Below the pieces are notes generated by a model. It saw only the letters and a list, made by a program, of their open reading frames with translations. It made no database searches and was not told where the DNA came from. This document shows positions 1 to 9,062 of a stretch of DNA of 64,000 nt, one piece after another. The first letter of the stretch is position 1. Each line of letters opens with the position of its first letter. Source of the stretch: Candidatus Bathycorpusculum hydrogenotrophicum. GTDB lineage: Archaea; Thermoproteota; Bathyarchaeia; Bathyarchaeales; Bathycorpusculaceae. The DNA lies in contig WRCX01000003.1 of the NCBI GenBank assembly GCA_009783705.1, positions 1 to 64,000 of the forward strand, written 5' to 3'. Position numbers and translations under genes: made by a program.

Positions 1-2
1 AC

Positions 3-80
3 ACCTATACTGTTGGTTCCTACAAGGTTTACGTGGACACTAAAGGCAATACTCAGATTCGTGATTGCCGTATAGTGTAA
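3..80 (+). CDS. 3' end of a gene cut by the window edge, probably a surface protein
   Basis: An open frame enters from the left edge and stops at TAA 78-80, leaving 25 residues (TYTVGSYKVYVD, then TKGNTQIRDCRIV). The alternating hydrophobic and polar pattern resembles the last beta strands of an Ig-like or PKD-like extracellular domain. The next gene downstream is also a secreted protein, which fits a surface-protein locus. Too little is present to name a family. Confidence 0.5.
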   Translation, partial: TYTVGSYKVYVDTKGNTQIRDCRIV

Positions 81-220
81 CAAATCAACACCTTTTTATA
101 TATTTTTTTAAAATTAAAAAAAAATGTTATTTTTGTAGAATATTGCTCTTTAATGAGAGTATGTTTTTGTATTTAATTCTGATTATTTGTAAAGAGTGCA
201 GGGGGTGGGATTGTCGTGTT

Positions 221-263
221 TGCGTCTGGAGCTTTTCCTCAAAGTCACGGCTTAGACTTTGAG
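221..263 (+). repeat. Diverged direct repeat, copy 1
   Basis: About 43 bases match 1886-1929 with one single-base length difference and roughly 75% identity (shared blocks GTCTGGAG, TCCTCAAA, TTGAG). The copies sit downstream of two successive surface-protein genes and bracket the kelch gene. The rest of 81-553 shows no convincing gene; it is AT-rich. Confidence 0.5.
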
Positions 264-553
264 ATGGCATATTTAAACACTAAACGGAAGTATGTTGCTT
301 ATCTCTAATAAGCCTAACTTTTTCGTAATCTCAAACAAAACCACTAACAACATCAAATAGTTGTGTGATAAATATTAAAATTAAAACTCTAACTTTATTC
401 TGGTTAAAAATCAGCCTAAACCCCGATCAAAATGTTCAGCTAAACATGCCCAAAGGGTAAACCAAGAAAACAGCTCATACCCTTTCTTTCCTCACAGCCA
501 TATTAACAAAAACTGTTTTATATGAAGAGCCCTAAATACAGATAGGGTTAAAC

Positions 554-1843
554 ATGAATAAAATTATCCTTTTCATGTTGCTTTTCTTTTTCATAAGCGC
601 AACATTTGCAACAGCATTCACTTCTGTTTCTGCTTCAGAGTTAGTTGAGGATTCCTGGAATACGATGGCTCCAATGAATCACGCCAGAGCTCATTTGGGC
701 GTTGTTGCTGTGGATAGCAAGATCTACGCAATTGGCGGCAGTCTGGCAGTGGTTCCCATCCTTAATGACGGCACCCTTAATGCAAGCATTTACATGGCCA
801 CTAACGAGTGCTATGATCCAAAGACCAACACATGGATTACTTTAACCTCTATGCCTACCCCAAGGTATGATTTTGCTATAGCGGCTTGCGAAGGCAAAAT
901 CTACTGCATCGGCGGCTATGGTTACACTGAAAAAGGGTTGACGTACAGTCCTCTCACTGTGAACGAGGCCTATGATATAGCCACTGATAGTTGGAGTACT
1001 AAAGCCGCTATACCATTTAGTGGAGGGCAAACAGAGGCGCAAGTTGTAGATGGAAAAATTTTTGTCATAGACGAAGACCTCAATACATTGTTTATGTATG
1101 ATCCAGTTACGGATTTATGGATCACAAAAACCAGTATGCCCAATAGAGGAGCAGGTCTTGCTTTGGATGTGGTGGAGGGGAAAATAATAGTTACGGGTAA
1201 ATTTTACTCCAACAGAGAATCTGGGGTATCCCGTGATTTGAAGGTTTGGATTTATACTCCCGAAGTGGATACGTGGAGGGAAGGAACCGCGGGATATAGA
1301 ACGACGGATAGTTTTGCAGCGGGGGCAACAACGGGTCTTTATGCGTCTCAAAAGTTCTATGTTTTTTGTGGAGATGGGGCAACAAAGGCTACGTTTGTTT
1401 ATGATCCTGTAGATGATGTTTGGTCAACTGTTAAAGCAAGACCGGCAGGTCGTTGGTCTTTTGGTGTTGCTGTTGTTGATGATGTTTTTTATGTAATCGG
1501 GGGATTTACCGAAGGTTTCACTGATAAGAATCCGGGGCCTTCACCGCCTTCATCGCTAAATGAGCAGTATGTGCCTCTTGGTTATCAGGGTGCTCTGTCC
1601 TCAGATCCGGGGTCTTTGTTAGATAATCTGGTTCTTGTAGGGGTAGTGGTTGTAGCGGTTGCGGCTGTTGCTGTGGCAGGGACCTTATTGTTCTTTTTCA
1701 AAAACAAAGGAAAAAATAAAGAACAACCCTTGGCGTATCTAACTTCTGTATCTACGTTATTAGCTTTTAATTTCGCCCTTTTTCCTCTTGTGTTTATTTT
1801 AAATTGGCGGGTGCTGTTGCAATATCCTTATTTTTCTAGCTAA
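554..1843 (+). CDS. Secreted kelch-repeat surface protein with C-terminal membrane anchor
   Basis: The 429-residue product has a signal peptide at residues 1-29 (hydrophobic core LFMLLFFFISATFATAF, then SVSASE). At least five kelch blades follow, each with a GKIY(A/C)IGG or DDVFYVIGG strand and a W(I/S)T..SMP..R turn, so a beta-propeller outside the cell is expected. A hydrophobic segment at about 354-383 followed by Lys-rich FKNKGKNK looks like a C-terminal anchor. Odd point: 37 further residues, mostly hydrophobic, follow the Lys cluster where such proteins usually end. Ligand unknown. It is bracketed by the diverged repeats at 221 and 1886. Confidence 0.85.
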   Translation: MNKIILFMLLFFFISATFATAFTSVSASELVEDSWNTMAPMNHARAHLGVVAVDSKIYAIGGSLAVVPILNDGTLNASIYMATNECYDPKTNTWITLTSMPTPRYDFAIAACEGKIYCIGGYGYTEKGLTYSPLTVNEAYDIATDSWSTKAAIPFSGGQTEAQVVDGKIFVIDEDLNTLFMYDPVTDLWITKTSMPNRGAGLALDVVEGKIIVTGKFYSNRESGVSRDLKVWIYTPEVDTWREGTAGYRTTDSFAAGATTGLYASQKFYVFCGDGATKATFVYDPVDDVWSTVKARPAGRWSFGVAVVDDVFYVIGGFTEGFTDKNPGPSPPSSLNEQYVPLGYQGALSSDPGSLLDNLVLVGVVVVAVAAVAVAGTLLFFFKNKGKNKEQPLAYLTSVSTLLAFNFALFPLVFILNWRVLLQYPYFSS

Positions 1844-1885
1844 GAAGAAAAATAACCGTAGTGCCGAAAGTGGGACACATCTATC

Positions 1886-1929
1886 TGTGTCTGGAGTACT
1901 TCCTCAAAATCATGGCGTAGATCCTTGAG
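1886..1929 (+). repeat. Diverged direct repeat, copy 2
   Basis: Partner of the repeat at 221-263. It lies 43 bases after the kelch stop codon and before the convergent gene at 1977. Confidence 0.5.
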
Positions 1930-1976
1930 CGTCTGTGGTGTCTGACCTTTTTGATGAGGCGCTTATTTTAATCGCC

Positions 1977-2360
1977 TTAAGGCTTTTGTAATGCTTTACG
2001 GAGGGTATCTGCGGTGAAGGCTCCAACTATGAATAATATGAAAAAGGGTACCCAATACTGGGCGGTCAGTGGACCTGTGAGTTCTCTAACGATCATTAGC
2101 GGTATAAGGGCGGTGAGAAAACCTGAGCAAAATATCGCACTCACTCTATCCCATAGCTTTTGCGTTCTGTTTTCATTTTTAGGAAGTTTAAAACCAGTTT
2201 TATGCATAATATATCGTAAAATCAACAGCAATATGAACCAAATAGAAACAAATGTGAGCGACCCTAAAAGATTCGTGGCCCAAACAACAAAATAAACAAT
2301 AGGCACAACAAGCACTGCCAAAGCTATCAACAAAAACACAGTGCCCTTAGTTATTTTCAT
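1977..2360 (-). CDS. Small multi-pass membrane protein, unknown
   Basis: The product has 127 residues from ATG 2358-2360. Three or four hydrophobic segments are visible: about 7-30 (VFLLIALAVLVVPIVYFVVW), 33-50 (LTFVSIWFILLLILRYI), 72-92 (VSAIFCSGFLTALIPLMIV) and 100-118 (QYWVPFFILFIVGAF). The frame stays open upstream to 2657, but that part overlaps the oppositely oriented PRC-barrel gene and is low quality, so the internal Met is chosen. I do not recognise a family. It is convergent with the kelch gene. Confidence 0.65.
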   Translation of the reverse strand: MKITKGTVFLLIALAVLVVPIVYFVVWATNLLGSLTFVSIWFILLLILRYIMHKTGFKLPKNENRTQKLWDRVSAIFCSGFLTALIPLMIVRELTGPLTAQYWVPFFILFIVGAFTADTLRKALQKP

Positions 2361-2499
2361 AAACTCAGCCCTAAGATAATATGTAAAAACATTTTTTATA
2401 ACTTTTTTGTGCTTCCTACCACAAAATATGGTTACAAACCCATGATGAGTATTTGGGGTTAGTTGCCATAATTGACTTATTTTTGGGTGAGATTTTTTT

Positions 2500-2814
2500 A
2501 TGGGGATTATTTTGGAAAAAAATGTTTTGGTAAATCTTGATGAGTTGGATGGTAAAGATGTTATTGATATAAGCGGTACCGTTCTTGGGCAGGTGAAAGG
2601 TTCTAGAGTTAGCGTTAAAAATTGGCGGATTACACATTTGAAGGTCAAGTTATCCAATCAGGCGGCTGAGCAGTTGGGGTTTAAGAAACGGTTTGGAAGT
2701 GCAAGTGTTTGTATGCCCGTTTCACTGGTCTCGGCAGTAGGAGATGTTATAACCACTGAGAGTACGCTAAGTGAATTACGTCAAACCGCCGAGATTATAG
2801 AGTGCCCCGAGTAG
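2500..2814 (+). CDS. PRC-barrel domain protein
   Basis: The product has 104 residues. The central part (about 17-95) has the PRC-barrel pattern: GKDVIDISGTVLGQVKG, then WRITHLKVKLS, then SVCMPVSLVSAVGDVITT, i.e. a short beta-barrel as in RimM C-termini and photosynthetic reaction-centre H subunits. Stand-alone PRC-barrel proteins are common in archaea and are thought to act in RNA metabolism or as adaptors; the partner here is unknown. Transcription is divergent from the membrane protein at 1977-2360. Confidence 0.8.
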   Translation: MGIILEKNVLVNLDELDGKDVIDISGTVLGQVKGSRVSVKNWRITHLKVKLSNQAAEQLGFKKRFGSASVCMPVSLVSAVGDVITTESTLSELRQTAEIIECPE

Positions 2815-2925
2815 TTAATTACCGCTTATCGAACGGCCCCGCGTATTTACGGCATTTCACTGTTTCTAGTAAAGGTAGGTTAAACTTTTTTCGGGAACTC
2901 AGGCTACAAGGTCGAGTGGAAAGAG

Positions 2926-3345
2926 TTAGAGATGTTGTTTGATTTTCGCGGCCATTTCATCGAGTTCTTTGCGTTCTGCTATGTTGAGTTCAGTGAAACT
3001 TGGCAAAGATAGTCCGTTGAAACGTGAAACTATATGAACGTGATAGTGAAAGATTACTTGTCCTGCTGCTTTACCGTTTTGTTGGATTATGCTTATGCCA
3101 TCGGCGTTGGTTGCATTTTTTATGGCGGTTGCAAGGGTTTTTGTTACGGCGTAGATTTCTTGTAGATCATTTTTTGGGATATCAAAGATGTCGGCGTAGT
3201 GATTTTTGGGGATAACAAGGGTATGGCCTTTGCTTAGGGGTTTTATATCAAGAAATGCTAGAACAGTGTTGTCTTCATATAGTATGCTTGAGGGGACAGT
3301 TTTTTGGATAATTTTGCAGAATATACAGTTTTCGTCGGTGTTCAA
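2926..3345 (-). CDS. HIT-family nucleotide hydrolase or transferase
   Basis: The 139-residue product shows the complete histidine triad H-Y-H-V-H-I-V with His at 100, 102 and 104, the nucleophile and phosphate-binding set of the HIT superfamily. It also has the N-terminal CIFCKI zinc-type pair at Cys7 and Cys10 and the core FLDIKPLSKGHTLVIPK. This is HinT/Fhit-branch architecture: cytosolic hydrolysis of nucleoside phosphoramidates or dinucleoside polyphosphates. Substrate cannot be told from sequence. It is divergent from the DUF59 gene at 3432. Confidence 0.92.
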   Translation of the reverse strand: MNTDENCIFCKIIQKTVPSSILYEDNTVLAFLDIKPLSKGHTLVIPKNHYADIFDIPKNDLQEIYAVTKTLATAIKNATNADGISIIQQNGKAAGQVIFHYHVHIVSRFNGLSLPSFTELNIAERKELDEMAAKIKQHL

Positions 3346-3399
3346 TTCATATCACCAGGTGTTGTTTTTGTTGATCAAACAGTTTATATGTTGTGCACT

Positions 3400-3407
3400 T
3401 TTATATG
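3400..3407 (+). promoter_or_regulatory. Archaeal TATA box of the DUF59 gene
   Basis: TTTATATG is centred about 28 bases before ATG 3432, the spacing of an archaeal TATA box to a leaderless start. A similar box lies at 3383-3390, so two start sites are possible. Confidence 0.45.
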
Positions 3408-3431
3408 TCTTTTATCTGAAGATTGATGTTT

Positions 3432-3716
3432 ATGACTGAGCTGGAAGACAGAGTGCGTACTGAGGTGGGCAGTATTCTTGATCCTGAAACGGGGCAGACT
3501 TTTGAGGAAATGCAACTAATTCAGAGGGTTAAAGAAACTGCGTCGGGTATGGTTACTGTTGAGTTTATGCCAACTAGTCCGTTTTGTCCCATCGCCTTTA
3601 AACTTGCTGCAGACATCCGTGAGGTTGTCAAAGCTGTTTTGGGGGTAGAGAGGGTGGTTGTTTATTGTCGGGGTCATGCGATGGAAGAGCAGATTAATGA
3701 AATGGCCAACAAATAA
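3432..3716 (+). CDS. DUF59 / MIP18-family Fe-S assembly protein
   Basis: The 94-residue product carries the DUF59 pattern: EVGSILDPETG near the N-terminus, the conserved TSPFCPIA loop with its Cys, and a final V.GVERVVV strand. Members (SufT, PaaD, MIP18) help deliver Fe-S clusters to apoproteins in the cytosol. In-frame starts also exist at 3423 (TTG) and 3426 (ATG); 3432 is chosen because of the TATA box about 28 bases upstream and because it begins at the conserved helix. No suf genes are nearby. Confidence 0.85.
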   Translation: MTELEDRVRTEVGSILDPETGQTFEEMQLIQRVKETASGMVTVEFMPTSPFCPIAFKLAADIREVVKAVLGVERVVVYCRGHAMEEQINEMANK

Positions 3717-3732
3717 GTTGGTGTGCTGTTGG

Positions 3733-4494
3733 TTATTTCATTTTGCTAAATGCCCATGTGCCGATGCCTATCATGATTGCGTCAAATATGCACAGAACGG
3801 CTATGTTGATGTAGAGGGGGTTTAGGGGTGTCCATGCTGAGCCTGAGATGACTGTGCGCAGAGCATCTACGCCGTATGTGAGGGGGTTAAATCTGGCAGC
3901 AATTTGTAGCCATTCTGGAGTGCCGGCGCCTGTAATGGGGAACAGTGAACCGCTTAGGAAGAACAGTGGCAGGTTGATGAAGGTTTGAATGGCTCCAAAG
4001 TTTTCAAGACTGCCCATGAAGCTAGCTATGATTAGGCCTATACTGACTAAACCAATGGTGATTAGTAACATGATAGGCAGAGCAGCAAATAATGAGAGTG
4101 GGTTGAAGGGGATACCCAATATGAATCCGAAGGCAAATACGATTAAGCCTTGAATCATTGCGGCTGTGCTATCGCCTAGCATTTTGCCCAGAAAGATTGT
4201 GAAGCGCGATACTGGGGAGACTAGAACCTCTTTCATAAATCCGAATTCTTTATCCCAAATTACGCTTATACCCATAAACATGGCTGTAAAGAGCAACGTT
4301 TGTCCAATGATGCCTGGGAAGAGGTACTGTTGGTAATCTATGCCCGGTATGACTAGGCGTGCTCCAAAACCGGCTGCGAAAACAACCAGCCACAATAATG
4401 GCTGAATAAAGCTAACAACGACGCGTACGCGATCGCGCAGGAAGCGTTTGAGTTCTCTTAGCCAAAGGGTGTAGAGGGCTCGTGTTTCGCTCAT
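3733..4494 (-). CDS. ABC-2 type exporter permease (DrrB-like)
   Basis: The 253-residue product has six predicted membrane segments and the ABC-2 signature region (PLFFLSGSLFPI, then PLTYGVDALRTVISG). It overlaps the ATPase gene by 4 bases (ATGA), so the two are translationally coupled as in daunorubicin-type exporters. The 'LFLSGSLFP..GAP.WLQ..A.FNPLTY' block is typical of DrrB/NodJ permeases. Substrate unknown; drugs, lipids or polysaccharide are typical for the family. Confidence 0.9.
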   Translation of the reverse strand: MSETRALYTLWLRELKRFLRDRVRVVVSFIQPLLWLVVFAAGFGARLVIPGIDYQQYLFPGIIGQTLLFTAMFMGISVIWDKEFGFMKEVLVSPVSRFTIFLGKMLGDSTAAMIQGLIVFAFGFILGIPFNPLSLFAALPIMLLITIGLVSIGLIIASFMGSLENFGAIQTFINLPLFFLSGSLFPITGAGTPEWLQIAARFNPLTYGVDALRTVISGSAWTPLNPLYINIAVLCIFDAIMIGIGTWAFSKMK

Positions 4495-5480
4495 CGTATC
4501 GCTCTCCTGTGAATGGCCGCTAACCCATGTAGCTCTTTAGTTGAATCTGCGCGTATTGAGCGTCCGGTGTAGTGTAGAAATACGTCTTCGAGATTGGGTT
4601 CTCGAGATACCAAGGATTCGACATATATGTTGTTGTGTGCGGCTAGTTCCATGATACGCGGCATTGCAGTTTTACCATTGGGCACCGTAATTTCTATGGC
4701 GCCATCGACTATGCGGGTTTTGTTAAATCCCAGCCATTCCGTCACTAGCTTTGAGAGAGACTCAAGATCGTTTGCCTGAACGGTTATAACATCGCCCTCA
4801 AGAGTGTCCTTTAGCTTAGAGGGAGTATCTAATACCGCGATTTTGCCGTGATCCATAATTGCAATACGATCCGAGAGCCTATCGGCTTCGTCCATGTAGT
4901 GAGTGGTTAAGACAACAGTTATGTCGTGGGCTTCTTTGAGTTCTTTTATGTATTTCCAAATGTGATCACGTGTTTGGGGATCCAAGCCCACGGTGGGTTC
5001 ATCAAGGAACAAAACTGTAGGGTAATGAAGTAAACCTCTGCCAAGCTCAAGTCTGCGCCGCATACCACCAGAATAGGTACGCAATAAACTATCTGCTCGG
5101 TCTTCGAGCTCTACGAGATTGAGAATACGCGCGATACGATCGCGTTGCTCTGATGCCGGCACGCCATAGAGGTTGGCATGCATGTAGAGGTTTTCTCTAC
5201 CGGTTAAACGGTCGTCTATACTTGGATCTTGAAAAACAATACCTATGGATTTGCGGACTTGATTGGCTTGACGCATTATATCAAAGCCATTTACTAGAGC
5301 AGTACCTGAGGTAGGTTTTAGAATAGTACAAAGCATAGAGACAGTTGTTGTTTTACCTGCACCATTGGGCCCAAGTAGCCCAAAGATTTCACCTTTCTCC
5401 ACAGTTATATCTAAACTATCAACTGCTTTGAAGTGGTCGTATGCTTTTGTTAGTTTGAGGGTTTCAATAGCATGAGGCAT
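4491..5480 (-). CDS. ABC exporter ATPase (DrrA-like)
   Basis: The 329-residue product has Walker A GPNGAGKTT at 37-45, the Q-loop in VFQDPSIDDRLTG, signature YSGGMRRR, Walker B VLFLDEPTVGLDP and the switch His in LTTHYMDEADRL. The C-terminal extension of about 90 residues (ending in EPNLEDVFLHYTGR) is the DrrA-family regulatory tail. First gene of the two-gene exporter operon with 3733-4494. Confidence 0.95.
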   Translation of the reverse strand: MPHAIETLKLTKAYDHFKAVDSLDITVEKGEIFGLLGPNGAGKTTTVSMLCTILKPTSGTALVNGFDIMRQANQVRKSIGIVFQDPSIDDRLTGRENLYMHANLYGVPASEQRDRIARILNLVELEDRADSLLRTYSGGMRRRLELGRGLLHYPTVLFLDEPTVGLDPQTRDHIWKYIKELKEAHDITVVLTTHYMDEADRLSDRIAIMDHGKIAVLDTPSKLKDTLEGDVITVQANDLESLSKLVTEWLGFNKTRIVDGAIEITVPNGKTAMPRIMELAAHNNIYVESLVSREPNLEDVFLHYTGRSIRADSTKELHGLAAIHRRAIR

Positions 5481-5665
5481 TTTGGTCGCTCTTTTTAAAG
5501 GAAACCATGAATGATTTAAAGATATTTGCCAACATACCAGATTAGCTAGATCATTTGCGTAATACGGTAATGCACAAAGACAGTATGTAGAAGATGAGCA
5601 GCAGTCTTAGATGTTAACATACGGATAAAGATAGATAAACTATTGATATTTGATACAAATAAAAA

Positions 5666-6245
5666 TCAGCTACATAGGTTGAGGTTTATATTTAGTCGAT
5701 CAATAATCTTTGCCAAATCACGTTGTCGGGCCTCCTCGCTCTTAAACGAAAGGTATCTACCTGTGTATGAAAGCCGAACAGACGGTGGCATCTTACAAAA
5801 GTTTTCATATGCGGGAGATATACCTACCAGCTTTTCTGTGAACTCTTCGATTTGTTTGTCTGTTATCGGTTCGCGCTTTGGTGTGTCCCAGGTACCGTTT
5901 CTTTTTGCGGCCTCAATTGCTTTTTCACCCAATTTGGTCACAACTCCTTTTTCTTGTAGTGTCTCCACCGTTTTCTTGTTTTTTTTCAGACCAAGGGCTT
6001 TTTGTACGACGTTGAGCAAAATATTTTATGTATTTTGTTTCATCGATACTTTTCATCTGCCCGTCTATCCACCCAAAACAAAGTGCTTCTTCCAAGGCGT
6101 CATTTGCAGATAAAGTAATAACCGCTTTTGTTTTTCCAAATACAAGCCACACGCCGCGTCTAACTTCAGCGTTCTCTTGTAGCCATGTGCGAAAATCAGT
6201 GCGTGAAAGAAATAGCAGTTCAGGTACATCTGGGCGCATAATCAA
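5666..6245 (-). pseudogene. YdeI/OmpD-associated family gene with a frameshift in an A8 run
   Basis: Two overlapping minus-strand frames encode successive parts of one protein. The first (from 6245) carries the YdeI N-terminal block FRTWLQENAEVRRGVWLVFGK and FGWIDGQMKSID, up to RTKSPWSEK. The second (to 5666) continues with KTVETLQEKGVV, then GTWDTPKR, and the tail LSYTGRYLSFKSEEARQRD. The join falls in a run of eight T (plus strand 5979-5986); seven would give one continuous frame of about 190 residues. The family is a bacteriocin-protection/YdeI-like group of poorly known function. Either a real lesion, a phase-variable run, or a sequencing error. Confidence 0.75.
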
Positions 6246-6498
6246 ACAATCATTTAACCGAAAATATAAACAATCTGCACTGTTCTTGTTCGAGTCAGCA
6301 ACTCAAAAAAAGGATACCTATAATTGATGATGATGCACAGATCAAACAGCTACTTGTTAGTGTGGAGCCTGATCTTAAAAGTAGCCTACGTAACTTTTTC
6401 AGTTTTTTAAGCATAGTTGCTTAATTTTAGATTTTAAGCATTAGCTAACATTAGGCTTAAATACTGATAAAAACTATTTGCAATGGGCGTGTCAGAGC

Positions 6499-7275
6499 AT
6501 GAGTAGCAGTTCAAATGCGGTTGAGTTAAGAGGCGTAACTAAACGCTTTAATGAATTAGTGGCCGTAAATAACATTAATTTAACCCTAGGTACAGGCGAA
6601 ATCTTTGCCTTGTTAGGACCCAACGGTTCAGGTAAATCCACCACCCTCAAGATGTTGCTGGGTCTTTTGCAACCAACGGCGGGCTCAGTAAATGTGCTTG
6701 GGATTGATGTAGCTAAAGATCCGGTTGCAGTTAAGCGCCAAATTGGCTATGTTCCCGAGTCTCCGGATTTATATGAATTTTTAACCGGTATTGAATATCT
6801 TGATTTCATAGCTGACATCTACAATGTCTCAGCAGCTGAAAAAAAGCAACGTATCACAGAATATCTAAAGGCACTTCAGCTTGAAGGCCGAGAGGGAGAC
6901 ATGATAAACAGTTACTCAGATGGTATGAAAAAGAAAATCAGCCTCATCTCAGCTTTTTTACATAAACCAAAACTACTCATTCTCGACGAACCACTAAACG
7001 CACTTGATCCCCGAAGTGCAAGAATCATCAAAGACTACCTCCAATCCCTCAAATCACAAGGCGTCACAACTATTCTCTCAACCCATGTGCTAGAAATCGC
7101 AGAAGCAGTGTGCGATCACATAGGCATCATGTATCAGGGTAACATCTTGGCACTGGGCAGCATGAGTGAACTTAGAGAAAAAGCCAGCTTACCCAGCTCA
7201 GGCTTAGAAGACATATTCCTCAAGTTAACAGGAACAGGCGACCTAAAACCGGTCGTTGAGGAACTGTTAAAATGA
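6499..7275 (+). CDS. ABC transporter ATPase, ABC-2 exporter type
   Basis: From ATG 6499 the product has 258 residues: Walker A GPNGSGKST at 40-48, Walker B LLILDEPLNALDP, switch His in ILSTHVLEIAEAVCD, and a shortened signature SYSDGMKKK (Asp where Gly is usual). An in-frame TTG at 6478 is a weaker alternative; CTTAAATAC at 6456-6464 is a plausible TATA box. The stop overlaps the ATG of the 572-residue permease (ATGA), so the pair forms one exporter. Confidence 0.93.
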   Translation: MSSSSNAVELRGVTKRFNELVAVNNINLTLGTGEIFALLGPNGSGKSTTLKMLLGLLQPTAGSVNVLGIDVAKDPVAVKRQIGYVPESPDLYEFLTGIEYLDFIADIYNVSAAEKKQRITEYLKALQLEGREGDMINSYSDGMKKKISLISAFLHKPKLLILDEPLNALDPRSARIIKDYLQSLKSQGVTTILSTHVLEIAEAVCDHIGIMYQGNILALGSMSELREKASLPSSGLEDIFLKLTGTGDLKPVVEELLK

Positions 7276-8990
7276 ATTGGCGAACCATCCGCTACCTAAT
7301 TAGCGTAGATCGCAAATCCGAGCGGCTAATAAGAGGCGTTAAAACTACTCGATACAAGGAGCGGGGCATACTTGCCTACTGGTACTATTGGGTTGCTGCA
7401 ATCATTGGTTTGGTCGGCGGATACTTAGCCACACTTTTGACTGATCTAATTTATGCAAGTCCTGAACAGATAATATCTGAGCCGCTCGATGTTGTGGCTA
7501 CGGGTTTCTTTATTGCACTACCAACGCTAGTTATGCTGGGATGTATCGTTTTTACGATGTTCCAACAGATTCAACTATCAGGTAGGAAAGCTTCTCGAGT
7601 GGTGAATTATTGGTTACCCATCACTTGGCAAGAACATACGGTAGCATCAATTTTATCTAACCTGCTGGGGGTTCCCCTCTCATTGGTTATAGGGTTTTCC
7701 GCAGGTGTCCTTGTCTTTTCGGCCTTTAACGGTTTAATATTAGCAGGTATCTTGACCTCTCTGATGTTATGTGGGTCAGCATTTATCGCAAGCACCACAA
7801 CAGAAATTGTCCGTATAGCACAGACAAGATTTACCGGTGCAGTTTACAAATCTAGTGGCAAAGCGGCTGTCTGGGTACGCTTTATTGGTACGCTTTTATT
7901 CTTTTTGATCTTCTACCTTGTGTACTTTGCGATAGTTCAGGGTCCCGCACAATCCATCCAAGGCCTAACAGCGGCACAGAATAATTTGTGGTTTATACCA
8001 TTTGTCTGGTTTGGTCTTACCCTATTCTATCTCTTAAAGGGCATATTTTTAGAAGGCCTGCTCTTTCTTGGACTATCGGTATTATTCGCAGGAGCACTGT
8101 GCTACTTAGCCATTGCGCTCAACAAACGGTTTGGTCTCTATGAGCCGCCGGCAATTACAGTCCAGACTAAAGGAACACAATACGCACCTAAAGCAGGCAT
8201 CCTAAATAAATTCGGTTTAACTAGCATTGAAACAGCAATAATTCGTAAAGACATACGGTCCTTTACAAGACGCCGAGAACTAATAACAATATTCATCCTG
8301 CCCATAGTCTTTATGATAGTACCCATTTTTACCTCCATAAACACCAGCACTGGAGGGGAAGACATGATGGCTGAAGCTATAGTTAACTTGATGTTTAGCG
8401 GTATGGCTTTTATTTTACCGGCTGCCTTGATGGCAATGCTATTGGGTAACATGCTCATAGGAGAAGAGGGCCAGGCGGTTTGGCGCATCTATGCCTCACC
8501 AGTCTCTGCCAAAAATTTGGTCAAAGCCAAATATATCTTCTTAATCGGAATGGCAACTGTTGCACTGATTCTAACAAGCACTGTCGGAGCCATCTTCTTT
8601 AAAGCATCACCCACAATGATAGCAGTTGGTGTTTTGGAAGGATTGTTTGTGCTTTTTGCGTTGGGTACAATCGGTTTGCTGTGCGGGTTTAAAGGTGCCG
8701 ATTTTACTGGAACGTTCCGGCAACGAATGATCCGCCCAGAATGGGGACTAATAAGCTTCCTTGCGTGTCTGGGTGCAACTTTAGCAATACTGGCACCGCT
8801 TGTACCATATCTACTTGTAAATGTTATAGGTGGACTTTTGCCGTTACCGTTTGCACTTCCAGCGCTGGGATTAACTGAACTGGCGATTTCCGTAGGAATC
8901 AGTGGAGCCATTGCAACAGTGATTACAGTCGTTTGCTATAGAGCCAATCTAAACTATGCAAAGGAACTCATACGTAAAGCAGAAATTTAG
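7272..8990 (+). CDS. Large ABC-2 type permease
   Basis: The 572-residue product has about twelve hydrophobic segments in two groups of six separated by a charged loop (about 290-335, RKDIRSFTRRREL). This is the fused, double-length permease arrangement often paired with an NatA/CcmA-like ATPase. It overlaps the upstream ATPase by 4 bases and is the second gene of the operon. Substrate unknown. Confidence 0.88.
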   Translation: MNWRTIRYLISVDRKSERLIRGVKTTRYKERGILAYWYYWVAAIIGLVGGYLATLLTDLIYASPEQIISEPLDVVATGFFIALPTLVMLGCIVFTMFQQIQLSGRKASRVVNYWLPITWQEHTVASILSNLLGVPLSLVIGFSAGVLVFSAFNGLILAGILTSLMLCGSAFIASTTTEIVRIAQTRFTGAVYKSSGKAAVWVRFIGTLLFFLIFYLVYFAIVQGPAQSIQGLTAAQNNLWFIPFVWFGLTLFYLLKGIFLEGLLFLGLSVLFAGALCYLAIALNKRFGLYEPPAITVQTKGTQYAPKAGILNKFGLTSIETAIIRKDIRSFTRRRELITIFILPIVFMIVPIFTSINTSTGGEDMMAEAIVNLMFSGMAFILPAALMAMLLGNMLIGEEGQAVWRIYASPVSAKNLVKAKYIFLIGMATVALILTSTVGAIFFKASPTMIAVGVLEGLFVLFALGTIGLLCGFKGADFTGTFRQRMIRPEWGLISFLACLGATLAILAPLVPYLLVNVIGGLLPLPFALPALGLTELAISVGISGAIATVITVVCYRANLNYAKELIRKAEI

Positions 8991-9062
8991 AGGTATCTAA
9001 GAACGAAAACGTTATATGCAGATAGAGTATCAAGACAGGTTTAACTTGCTTGGGGAATCTGT

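Noticed and set aside
65-262. 65-residue plus-strand frame after the first partial gene
   Set aside because: Low-complexity, Phe/Lys/Cys-rich, overlaps the end of the partial gene, and its end is the 221-263 repeat; no ribosome site or domain.
1977-2657. Longer 226-residue version of the membrane protein
   Set aside because: The extra N-terminal part overlaps the PRC-barrel gene on the other strand and has no recognisable sequence; the internal ATG at 2358-2360 starts the clear membrane protein.
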